DNA of 36,680 nucleotides from a virus. This document shows positions 28,301 through 35,816 of this stretch, in pieces. Position 1 is the first letter of the stretch. Every line of letters begins with the position of its first letter. Below the pieces are notes generated by a model. The model was not told where the DNA came from, searched no databases, and saw nothing but the letters and a program-made list of their open reading frames with translations. The translations under genes and the position numbers were made by a program. The DNA lies in IMG/VR virus record IMGVR_UViG_3300027963_000162, positions 1 to 36,680 of that record. The stretch is one strand, 5' to 3'.

Positions 28301-29263
28301 TTACACTTGAAAGACATTACCCCGAAAGTAGATCAGACCTTCATCTTCATCTAGCACTTCGCAAAGCTCAGGCGGTAACAGCTTGCCGTTATAGAAAGTA
28401 AGCACTGCAAATCCGCTTCTATGGTTTTTGGCATTGTCTTCTGCATAACTAAATTGTTGACCGTTGACGTCCGCTAGTGACCCAGTATCGACTCCGTAGC
28501 GCGTGCCATTGTAATCGGTGAAGGGCGTACATTTTAAGGAGTGCAGATGGCCAGTGACAATTGAGGTGCCAGCCTTAAGAGTGTTGTTATAAATAGCATG
28601 AATTCCGTTATGCCATCTATGTTTAATCATGCAATTACCATTAACCATGACCGATGTTGAGAATTTCCAGCGAGGAAAATGGTCGGTCAGGTTCATACCC
28701 ATGATGCCCTTAAAACCCTCACCTACTTGCGCGCACAACCTAGCATTAAAGCGCTGATCGTGATTGCCCCACGTCCAATGCAGCTTACTATTAAGCGAAG
28801 CCGCTTCGATCTCAGACAGGCGCTCTTGGCATGCTTCAAGTTCTTGCTTAACACTGGGTGTGGCTTCCCAAGTGCCGCCAGGCGGATGGCGACTAATTGA
28901 TGCACCGTCGAAAACGTCACCGTTCATTACAATCGCTTTAGGCTTTAGTTCTTTGGCAAACAGCACGAACGCGCGGTGCGCGGTTGATACAATGCCAGGC
29001 CAGTAGTGACAGTCACTAGCAACCATAATGCTGCCGCTATGAAGCTCAAAATTAACGCGCACACCGTTTTCAGGTATCAAGATTTTAAAATCAGGACTGC
29101 GCGGACTTGCTGCATTCAGAATGGTACCGTGATTGGCCTCTATCGTACGACGCCGCGCGTTAATAGCACGAACGGTTAACCCTGTTTCATTAGCCATGTC
29201 AGTTGCTGACTGTAACCGACGCCACGTCGCAATAAAATCCTCATCAGATATTTTAGTGCCCAT
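28301..29263 (-). CDS. Calcineurin-type metallophosphoesterase with N-terminal HTH-like part
   Basis: A 320-aa phosphoesterase with all the family's metal motifs: D-x-H at Asp84/His86, GD at Gly115/Asp116, GNHD at 166-169, His214 in IKHRWH and GHLH at 238-241. Residues 1-45 (WRRLQSATDMANETGLTVRA, INARRR) look like a helix-turn-helix, an unusual addition, so it may act on or near DNA. Related enzymes in phages are thought to cut nucleic acid or cyclic nucleotides, but the substrate cannot be read from sequence. A TATAAC -10 box at 29280-29275 and AGGGG before the ATG suggest it can be expressed independently of the upstream primase gene. Confidence 0.87.
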   Translation of the reverse strand: MGTKISDEDFIATWRRLQSATDMANETGLTVRAINARRRTIEANHGTILNAASPRSPDFKILIPENGVRVNFELHSGSIMVASDCHYWPGIVSTAHRAFVLFAKELKPKAIVMNGDVFDGASISRHPPGGTWEATPSVKQELEACQERLSEIEAASLNSKLHWTWGNHDQRFNARLCAQVGEGFKGIMGMNLTDHFPRWKFSTSVMVNGNCMIKHRWHNGIHAIYNNTLKAGTSIVTGHLHSLKCTPFTDYNGTRYGVDTGSLADVNGQQFSYAEDNAKNHRSGFAVLTFYNGKLLPPELCEVLDEDEGLIYFRGNVFQV

Positions 29264-29274
29264 TATCGCCCCTA

Positions 29275-29303
29275 GTTATACTGGTTTGCTAACATTGGCA
29301 CAA
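29275..29303 (-). promoter_or_regulatory. Candidate promoter before the metallophosphoesterase
   Basis: Minus-strand TTGTGC (29303-29298), 17-bp spacer, TATAAC (29280-29275). The -10 matches well and the -35 only in its first three bases. It lies in the only sizeable gap (79 bp) of this operon. Confidence 0.4.
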
Positions 29304-29342
29304 TTATGTGGCTACCATATTACAAATGCAAAAAACAATATT

Positions 29343-31655
29343 TTATTTTGTAACTGATTTCAAATACGGCGATGCGGGCTTGTCCTCGATCATACGACGC
29401 AACTCTGAGCGAGGGACGTCTGTCATGTTAGGCGCACAAAATATATGTTTCTTAGTTTGATACTCACGTGTGCCGATACGCCCGCAATCAATCCAACCTG
29501 CTTCGCGAAATGCGTGCAGTAGTGCTGCCTGCGGTACTCGCACACCGGCCGGCGCGCCATGTGATACCCGATCGCACAATGAATAGAACGGTGAACCGAC
29601 TACGCCTTGCGAGAACTCACCAAGTCTAGCCTGCATCATCTCAACCAGATACGACTCAGCGGTTGACCTGCCCTGCTCTACCATAATCATTTTGGCTTCA
29701 GTCATCATCGGCGCGGCGCCAGGATTAAACGCTGACACGTCGCGGTGATACAGCCATGCACAGACAGCGGACAATCCGCCCGCGGCGTACCAATCCCAGA
29801 ACGCCAATCCATCCGCTTCGCTCATGCGACCTGCGTCCGAGTGAGTGACGAACCATCGACGGTCGTCCGATGGCAACGACAACGGCACACGCTCGTTTGA
29901 GAATGCAAGCACGAATAGACGGTTCAATGCTTTGTAAGGGTGCATGCCCTTACGGTTGACTAATAAGAACTCAGGCGGTGCCGCAATGATTGGCTTTAGA
30001 TGATTCTCAAGCGCGCGACGATCCTTGGCTTCGCTCTGGCGCAGCTCTTCAAACACCATCACTTCGGCCTCAAACGCGTAACCCCATTGGCTCATAATCT
30101 CTTCGTTACGCACAATCGACACGTTGTCATGCGCGGCGCCACCGATGCCCCACAGTAGCGGCTCCCACATGGTGTCCTTGCCTGAGCCAGGGTGCCCGAT
30201 GTGCAGCACGGCGTGATTGATCTTGCGCTCGGGGTGTTGCAGCTTGTACGCCATAACGTTCAACACATGTTCACGCTCAGCTTGTTCTGGCACCATTTTT
30301 TGTACATGGTCTAACCAACGGCTAATATCGCCTGCGATAGTTGCAGGGCGGCGGTTCTGCCATCGATTACCGTATGCTTGGCCTTCGCGCTCAACTAATA
30401 TTGTCTCGCCTGCGGCATACGTGATACCAGCCAATGCAAGCGCGCCCATCTTCTGACGGTTCTCATCAAAGCATACCGACGCTTCAATGCGGCGCTTGGT
30501 TTTGCTTGGGTGAATGGAAAAGCACGACACATGCCGAAATAAAGCGTTGAACGTGTGTCTGCCGATCTCGCGGCGGTCGTTCATATCGAAGTATGAATCG
30601 TCGTCTTGTATGTACGCAAAGCGTGTGTACCAATCGGCCTTCTCAACACGGTCTAACTGTTTACGCTCAACTTCGGCAATGATCTCAGCGCCCTTGTCCG
30701 GAAACGCCTCGGTCGGTGCTAGTTTAGATAGCGCGCTATCCATTGCATGAGCTAACAACTCTTCGCGTAAACCTGGCGCATGCTTCGGGCCACCGTTAGC
30801 TGCTACCCAGTTAAGAAACGTATGTGAGTCAAAGTCAACGCAATGCGAATGCAGGCAGCAATACGTCCGCATCGACGGGTTGTAACGCCCTTCGGGGTTA
30901 CCGTCGCTATGCTCAGCACTGTTGGGGCAAATGACGCCTGCCCAGCCTTGACTGTTGGGTTTTGACAGTAGCAGGTTCTGGCTTGACAACCACGCCATGA
31001 CGTCGTCAGCACCGTCGTCTGACAAGCGTATAGGGCGTACGGTGAACGACTCAACGGCGCTCGGCGTGACCGATAAGTGTGTACAGATTTCGGACAGCGT
31101 GTACTCACGATCAGGATGGAACTCAACCAAACGCGATACGAACTTGTTCTTGTTTGGCTTTAAGTTAACCGAGCCTGGCAATCGAAAGTTACGCACCGGA
31201 TTGCAAGCGCCTGGGTCGGTGTAACCGGCCTTGGCTATCGCATCAATCGCAGCGGAATACTCACCCTTGGTTGGTTGCTCACTAAATCCATAACCCCATT
31301 GGTACGACCCTTCGCTAGTCTCCATGATCCACGTCGGGGGCAGTGATGGTGTGTTGGGTGCCTTCTCAGAATCGCCCACATCATCAAGCACCATGACTAA
31401 CACGTACTCGCAATTGTCACGTGATGCGCTAACGTGCCCGTCTTTAAAACGATCAACGATGAATGACGCGGTGTTGCCGTACCACGACTCACCGGCACGC
31501 ATCGAACGCGCAGGTAAGGACGCAGGCCACGTACACTTGACAGCTCCATCAGCGTGCAATTGCACCTCACCGTCTTTCAGTTGCGGCTTCTGGCGCACAA
31601 TCAACGCAGTCTCGCCTTCAGGGGCGAGGTTTGTATAATATTCTAAGAATTCCAA
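29343..31655 (-). CDS. Primase-helicase (AEP-type primase plus DUF5906-like SF3 helicase)
   Basis: A 770-aa two-part replication enzyme. N-terminal part: VLVMVLDDVGD (85-95) matches the catalytic hhhDhD region of archaeo-eukaryotic primases, and FRLPGSVNLKP (157-167) is the matching RxPGSxNxK motif. A zinc-finger-like region at about 243-272 (CPNSAEH, then CCLHSHC) could bind DNA, as in DnaG-type primases. C-terminal part: Walker A GHPGSGKDT (487-495) and Walker B MVFEEL, followed by an NRLFVLAFSNE sensor-like strand, resembling DUF5906/VapE-like helicases. It would prime synthesis and unwind DNA for the family A polymerase upstream. GGAG precedes the ATG by eight bases. Confidence 0.82.
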   Translation of the reverse strand: MEFLEYYTNLAPEGETALIVRQKPQLKDGEVQLHADGAVKCTWPASLPARSMRAGESWYGNTASFIVDRFKDGHVSASRDNCEYVLVMVLDDVGDSEKAPNTPSLPPTWIMETSEGSYQWGYGFSEQPTKGEYSAAIDAIAKAGYTDPGACNPVRNFRLPGSVNLKPNKNKFVSRLVEFHPDREYTLSEICTHLSVTPSAVESFTVRPIRLSDDGADDVMAWLSSQNLLLSKPNSQGWAGVICPNSAEHSDGNPEGRYNPSMRTYCCLHSHCVDFDSHTFLNWVAANGGPKHAPGLREELLAHAMDSALSKLAPTEAFPDKGAEIIAEVERKQLDRVEKADWYTRFAYIQDDDSYFDMNDRREIGRHTFNALFRHVSCFSIHPSKTKRRIEASVCFDENRQKMGALALAGITYAAGETILVEREGQAYGNRWQNRRPATIAGDISRWLDHVQKMVPEQAEREHVLNVMAYKLQHPERKINHAVLHIGHPGSGKDTMWEPLLWGIGGAAHDNVSIVRNEEIMSQWGYAFEAEVMVFEELRQSEAKDRRALENHLKPIIAAPPEFLLVNRKGMHPYKALNRLFVLAFSNERVPLSLPSDDRRWFVTHSDAGRMSEADGLAFWDWYAAGGLSAVCAWLYHRDVSAFNPGAAPMMTEAKMIMVEQGRSTAESYLVEMMQARLGEFSQGVVGSPFYSLCDRVSHGAPAGVRVPQAALLHAFREAGWIDCGRIGTREYQTKKHIFCAPNMTDVPRSELRRMIEDKPASPYLKSVTK

Positions 31656-31668
31656 TGATGTCTCCGGT

Positions 31669-33621
31669 TTACTTGCCGTAGCGGGTCATGATCTTAACGC
31701 CCGCTTTAAGTGGCAGGCCCTGCGCCCAATCAGGGGCAGTACACATAATACGGTTCAATTCAATTGCATCTGCTTCGGGATTTTTTGATTCAAGTACGAT
31801 TTCATCATGTACATGTAGGACGGTGTCAGAAAGTTGGCGTAAAGAATGCCGTAGCAAGTCGTGTGCGATCGCTTGTGTAATATTCTCACATGCAAGCCCA
31901 CGCCACAACCTCGCTCTTGGCCATTCTTTAGCGTCTGCCGCAGGCTTCCACGCAGCCTTAACATACGTGATCTCATCGCCATCAAACTTAGCGAACGGAT
32001 AACACAGAATGCGACCGGACGGTAACGCGTACCATAGGTGTTGCTTATCGTACAGGTACGTCACGCGGCCTGCTGAAAACTCCCGATTGGGGTTACGTAA
32101 CGCAGCGCGGTAAGCGTTCTCGAGCTTTTCCCAGTAGCGCACTGCCCACGGGTTAGCGCGCCGCCATGCGTCTACAATACGGCGGGAGTCGGACTCCTGC
32201 ATCACGATACCGTAGTTGCGACCCATCGCCAAGAATGCCCCGACCGAGCCACCGAATCCAAGCGACAGGATAGCAACTTTACCGATCTGGCGCTCTTCAG
32301 ATTCAGGCCCGATCTGATCCTCTGGTATGCGGTAGATGCCTGCGGCCTCACGGATATAGATGTCACGACCCTCACGGAATACGTCTAGCACCGACTCTGC
32401 CTGCGGATCGGCTGACGCCCACGGTGTAACACGGGCTTCAATAGCTGACCAATCAGCCACAACAAACGAATGACCTTCTGCCGGTATTAGTGCGGGCCGG
32501 AGCATTCCTCTGAGAACATCTGTAATGCGTCTACCAAATCTTGGAACGATGCTGTGGCCTCTGACCATAGCATGCCGGACGTCTTCGGGTTCCTTGGCGC
32601 ATTTTCTTGTAAAGTTGTGGACTTGCGCGCCATAACTAGATGCTCTTCCGGTGGCAGCCCCTCCAGCAAAGACAAAAGCTCCCCGCACTCGATGATCTTC
32701 GACGTCGGCAAGGCTTGCGAGGCGGCTGAACTTCGCAACACTCGACGCCCATAAGTCATCTGCGCATTGAATGACGTCCGCAACAGTGGCCGGAATCTCA
32801 TCAGGGTTTTCCTCTGCAAAAATTAATAAATTGGCGCGGACTGACTTATCAATAGAATACTTCAGTTCGCCATCCTTGAACGTCTCCATCAGTTTTAACG
32901 CTTGCGGCCCGACACGATCCATTACCCACTTCTTCATCTTAGGACTGCGTACCGACGTGATCTGGCCTTCGGTTAGCTCAGTAACCAACGTCTCGATCTC
33001 GTTAAGCTCGGCGGCTGCGTACTTGATCGCGGCATGTGCTAGTGGCAGGTCAAGCAGCACGCCACGGTCGTTAATGCGCTCGTTCGTGTGGTAGTCAGTA
33101 ATCTCGTCGTCGGACAGCGGGCGCATGGCCTGTGAGACGGCACGCATAGCGCGAACGTCCTGCTCGCAATACGCGATCATCTCGGCCATTAAAGCGGCGT
33201 CGTTATTAAACGTACCATCTGATCGTGGAATTGATAAAGCTCGGATAAGTTGGCTACCTCGGTGATCTTTCCGCATGTTGCTGCTGATGGCGCGTCCAAC
33301 GTCTTCGAGGCTTCCAGGTAAGCAGTTACTACGCGCTTGCGTAGCGGTGCAGTAGAACTGCTCGAGTTCAAAGTTAATTTGCAGTACGTACCAGAAAACA
33401 AGGCGCTCAAAAGCGGCGTTGTGCGCGTATATGCGCCCTCGGTGTTTTCGTACTGAATCAGGGAACGGTTGATCGGGTGTCCAAGTGATAACTTCACCGT
33501 CATCAAAAGCGTAGGACATACAAAGTACATCTGTACTGGCGTCTTGTGCATAGTTATAAACTCCACGTAAGGATAAGTCGCAGCGACTGCGAGTCTCGAA
33601 GTCAAGCCAAAGTATTTTCAT
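31669..33621 (-). CDS. DNA polymerase, family A, with 3'-5' exonuclease
   Basis: 650 aa. Exonuclease: LDFET with Asp7/Glu9, AHNAAFER (66-73) and YCEQD (151-155). Polymerase: motif A VVADWSAIEARV (387-398) with catalytic Asp390, motif B RQIGKVAILSLGFGG (444-458) with Arg444/Lys448, motif C HVHDE (603-607) with catalytic Asp606. All catalytic residues are present. By the R-x-x-x-K-x-x-x-F spacing of E. coli Pol I, Leu452 sits at the Phe762 position, and Phe456 at Tyr766. No 5'-3' exonuclease domain is present. The ATG has no Shine-Dalgarno sequence; a UUCG hairpin ends ten bases before it. Confidence 0.93.
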   Translation of the reverse strand: MKILWLDFETRSRCDLSLRGVYNYAQDASTDVLCMSYAFDDGEVITWTPDQPFPDSVRKHRGRIYAHNAAFERLVFWYVLQINFELEQFYCTATQARSNCLPGSLEDVGRAISSNMRKDHRGSQLIRALSIPRSDGTFNNDAALMAEMIAYCEQDVRAMRAVSQAMRPLSDDEITDYHTNERINDRGVLLDLPLAHAAIKYAAAELNEIETLVTELTEGQITSVRSPKMKKWVMDRVGPQALKLMETFKDGELKYSIDKSVRANLLIFAEENPDEIPATVADVIQCADDLWASSVAKFSRLASLADVEDHRVRGAFVFAGGAATGRASSYGAQVHNFTRKCAKEPEDVRHAMVRGHSIVPRFGRRITDVLRGMLRPALIPAEGHSFVVADWSAIEARVTPWASADPQAESVLDVFREGRDIYIREAAGIYRIPEDQIGPESEERQIGKVAILSLGFGGSVGAFLAMGRNYGIVMQESDSRRIVDAWRRANPWAVRYWEKLENAYRAALRNPNREFSAGRVTYLYDKQHLWYALPSGRILCYPFAKFDGDEITYVKAAWKPAADAKEWPRARLWRGLACENITQAIAHDLLRHSLRQLSDTVLHVHDEIVLESKNPEADAIELNRIMCTAPDWAQGLPLKAGVKIMTRYGK

Positions 33622-33631
33622 AGGGATAGGC

Positions 33632-33651
33632 GGGGCGACCGAAGCCGCCCC
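33632..33651 (-). other. UUCG-loop hairpin in front of PolA
   Basis: In the leftward transcript GGGGCGGC-UUCG-GUCGCCCC is an 8-bp stem with one G-U pair and an exceptionally stable UUCG loop, ten bases before the PolA start. It lies in a 37-bp gap without a T run. It probably controls mRNA stability or access to the PolA start. Confidence 0.7.
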
Positions 33652-33658
33652 TATTTAC

Positions 33659-34300
33659 TTAGCTACGACGACGACGTGCAGGGGCAGCATCAGCGGCAGG
33701 CGCTTCAACTGCTTCTGGTTCATCACGCTCACCATCAATGCTCACCCACTCGACCAACTCAAACACGGGCGTGTAGATGCGACCGTAGGCTTTATGCTGA
33801 TAGTGGTCTTTCTTCAAACGCACAACCGGCACTGGCTTACTTTGATCCTTCTCAACCTGCTCAGCAATTGATACTGCCAACTGTTGAACTGCGCGTTTAC
33901 CGCCAACAGACGTGACGGTGTAGCGTGCTTCCATGCCCTTGTCAGGGCCGTCGATGCACTTCAACGACATACCAACCTGCGGCTCCCAACCACGCTTAGC
34001 ATTAGGCGGAGACACTTCCATTTCAGGCAATGGCTCAGTGACTGATACCATCTTCTCGCCTAACACTTCGCCTTCGCCCCAAGCAATAAAGCCATGTATA
34101 AATGAAAATGGGTTAATCGCCCATGTGCATTCATCATCGACTTCAGTTTGATCGGCACCAAACACCCAATGACCTGTCTTGTCCATCTTTAGAATGACTG
34201 AACCAGCAGGGCCGACTTCAGTCTCTAAAGTACGCAAAGCAGTTGATAGGGATGATACGGCTGGAAGGTTTGCACCTTTGAACGTTACGATATTAGACAT
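33659..34300 (-). CDS. Unknown replication-operon protein, candidate ssDNA-binding
   Basis: A 213-aa protein between the DUF2800-type nuclease and PolA. It starts MSNIVTFKGANLPAVSSLST and has GHWVFGADQTEVDDECTWAI, NPFSFIHGFIAWGEGEVLGE, GMSLKCIDGPDKGMEARYTV, KDHYQHKAYGRIYTPVFELV and an acidic/Ala linker with a short Arg tail (RRRRS). In many phages this slot is held by DUF2815, a single-strand binding type protein. The present sequence differs, but its beta-rich, aromatic-containing core and flexible charged tail would suit ssDNA binding. That role is inference from position and composition. AAGGA precedes the ATG. Confidence 0.6.
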   Translation of the reverse strand: MSNIVTFKGANLPAVSSLSTALRTLETEVGPAGSVILKMDKTGHWVFGADQTEVDDECTWAINPFSFIHGFIAWGEGEVLGEKMVSVTEPLPEMEVSPPNAKRGWEPQVGMSLKCIDGPDKGMEARYTVTSVGGKRAVQQLAVSIAEQVEKDQSKPVPVVRLKKDHYQHKAYGRIYTPVFELVEWVSIDGERDEPEAVEAPAADAAPARRRRS

Positions 34301-34311
34301 TACTGTTTCCT

Positions 34312-35433
34312 TTATTGAAGTTTAGAAAGGGCGGCAGTTAACTGCTTCCCGATTTGTAACACCGCTGGCCTCGGATCAGACTCCGGTGCCAACGTACTGC
34401 CCGACGAAATTGATACAACTAACTCCGACGGCAATTCTTTGCCTAATTTCTTAAGCACTTTTTCCATCTGTGCAGGCGAACGAAGTTTGCTTTCATACGC
34501 ATCATCAATGCCATTGACATCAACCCACGCATCAACTTCATCTTCGTTCACCCACTGGCGTGTACCGCGCTTAGCAACCAACTTAAAACCTGGCACGGGT
34601 TGGCCATTCTCCAACATTTCAAACGCCAATGCACGTAAATTTTTAATGTAATCTTCTAACATATCCGCTTGCTCAAGCTGCAGCTTGATTTGTTCAACAG
34701 GCAAGTTAGCTAGTGTTGTTTTCAATGCACGGTCAGCCGCACCCGTCATTTGTGGGCAGATCGGCTTAGCCGTACACCAGCGGCAGTGCTCACCTGTTTG
34801 CATAGGTGGATCGGGGTAGTCCGACAGACGTACAGCGTAAAGCAGCTCTTGTTCAAACTCAGCAACACGCTTGGGTGTAGTCACCCACCGACGTATCTGT
34901 GGTGGCTGCACGATGATGCACTCGATCTCATCAACGCCTTCAAATATCCACTTAGCTGCTTCGGTACGCATAGCAGCCGCAGCGTAGAACATCAGTTGCG
35001 GATTCTCTACTGCATCAACCATCACCCCGTCGCCAAATTTCCAGTCGATAACGAATGCACGGTTATCACGGCGGCCAAGCAAATCAGTGCTACCGAAAAC
35101 ATTAGGAAGAAAGTCACCAAAACCAACGCGAGTCTCCACCATGTATTCCATTTGTTTATCTGGATCAATCTCATCGAGTGCTTGTAAAGCGGGAATAATC
35201 TTCTCATCGACTAACTCCTGTGTAAGCGTTTGATCTTTGTATGTAGCGCCCAAGCACTGCTCTGGCTTCTTATCAAACTCCAGTAACTCGGCGATGACGT
35301 TGTGCAGGAGTGTGCCGCGTGCAGCATGTTCGGACTCGGCCTGTGGTGGCATGCGCTGCACTAGCTTGACAGACGCGGGGCAGTTGATAACGCGCTTAGC
35401 GGTAGAACCGCCAACAACATTAGAATGATTCAT
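34312..35433 (-). CDS. DUF2800-type RecB/Cas4-like nuclease
   Basis: A 373-aa PD-(D/E)XK nuclease. A GTG further up at 35466 is in frame, but this ATG (MNHSNVVGGSTAKR) has AAAGGA at eight bases and matches the family's usual start; the GTG would fall within the transcription start. Landmarks: GGSTAKRVINCPASVKL, ARGTLLHNVIAELLE, GSTDLLGRRDN with the first metal Asp, FVIDWKFG with the D-x-K motif, and QLMFYAAAAMR. A C-terminal cysteine set (GEHCRWC, ICPQM) suggests an Fe-S or zinc site, as in Cas4/AddB-type nucleases. It heads the leftward replication operon. Likely roles are recombination or end processing. Confidence 0.85.
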   Translation of the reverse strand: MNHSNVVGGSTAKRVINCPASVKLVQRMPPQAESEHAARGTLLHNVIAELLEFDKKPEQCLGATYKDQTLTQELVDEKIIPALQALDEIDPDKQMEYMVETRVGFGDFLPNVFGSTDLLGRRDNRAFVIDWKFGDGVMVDAVENPQLMFYAAAAMRTEAAKWIFEGVDEIECIIVQPPQIRRWVTTPKRVAEFEQELLYAVRLSDYPDPPMQTGEHCRWCTAKPICPQMTGAADRALKTTLANLPVEQIKLQLEQADMLEDYIKNLRALAFEMLENGQPVPGFKLVAKRGTRQWVNEDEVDAWVDVNGIDDAYESKLRSPAQMEKVLKKLGKELPSELVVSISSGSTLAPESDPRPAVLQIGKQLTAALSKLQ

Positions 35434-35466
35434 TGTAGAGTCCTTTACTGTAGTGAGTGAACCCAC

Positions 35467-35494
35467 ATCTTAGCGCAATAAAAGTTCTTGTCAA
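35467..35494 (-). promoter_or_regulatory. Leftward promoter of the replication operon
   Basis: Minus-strand TTGACA (35494-35489), a 16-bp spacer and TAAGAT (35472-35467): a perfect -35 and a four-of-six -10. Expected transcription start is near 35460, giving a 27-nt leader with AAAGGA before the ATG at 35433. The -35 box overlaps that of the rightward promoter by five bases. Confidence 0.75.
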
Positions 35495-35516
35495 ACACTT
35501 TTTAATCTTTTATGCT
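35488..35516 (+). promoter_or_regulatory. Rightward promoter of VRR-NUC/SNF2
   Basis: TTGTCA (35488-35493), a 17-bp spacer and TATGCT (35511-35516). The predicted transcription start coincides with the ATG at 35523, so the message would be leaderless. It shares its -35 region with the leftward promoter on the other strand, so the two polymerases cannot bind at the same time. Confidence 0.7.
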
Positions 35517-35522
35517 TTGGAC

Positions 35523-35816
35523 ATGCTAGAAAAAGAAATCGAAAACTATTTTGTTTGGACTGTCGAACATGCGGGCGGCAAAACGTACAAGTTCAAGTCT
35601 CCCACACAACGCGGGGTTAGTGATCGCTTAGCGTGTATGCCTGATGGATCAACGTGGTTTGTGGAATTGAAAATTAAAGGTGGCCGGTTGTCTGAGTTAC
35701 AAAAGATATTCCGCAACGATGTGTTGCGGCTTAAACAAAACTACGCCTGTTTATGGTCGAAGGAGATGATTGATGAGTGGATTGCAACTCAGACCGTACC
35801 AAGACGAAGCTGCTGA
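35523..35816 (+). CDS. VRR-NUC domain nuclease
   Basis: 97 aa, the size of stand-alone VRR-NUC proteins of phages. Core residues are visible: GVSDRL with Asp34, then WFVELKIKGG with Glu48 and Lys50, and Gln60 (SELQ), the PD-(D/E)XK-type active site. Stand-alone VRR-NUC proteins act as structure-specific endonucleases, possibly Holliday junction resolvases. Start choice: a longer frame begins at GTG 35457, but that codon lies upstream of the promoter's -10, and MLEKEIENYF is the family-like start. No Shine-Dalgarno sequence precedes it. It overlaps the SNF2 gene by 44 bases, which indicates that the nuclease and translocase are coupled. Confidence 0.87.
   Translation: MLEKEIENYFVWTVEHAGGKTYKFKSPTQRGVSDRLACMPDGSTWFVELKIKGGRLSELQKIFRNDVLRLKQNYACLWSKEMIDEWIATQTVPRRSC

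Noticed and set aside
35457-35522. Extended N-terminus of VRR-NUC from GTG 35457
   Set aside because: The codons lie over the promoter's -35 and -10 and would not be on the transcript; the natural family start is at 35523.
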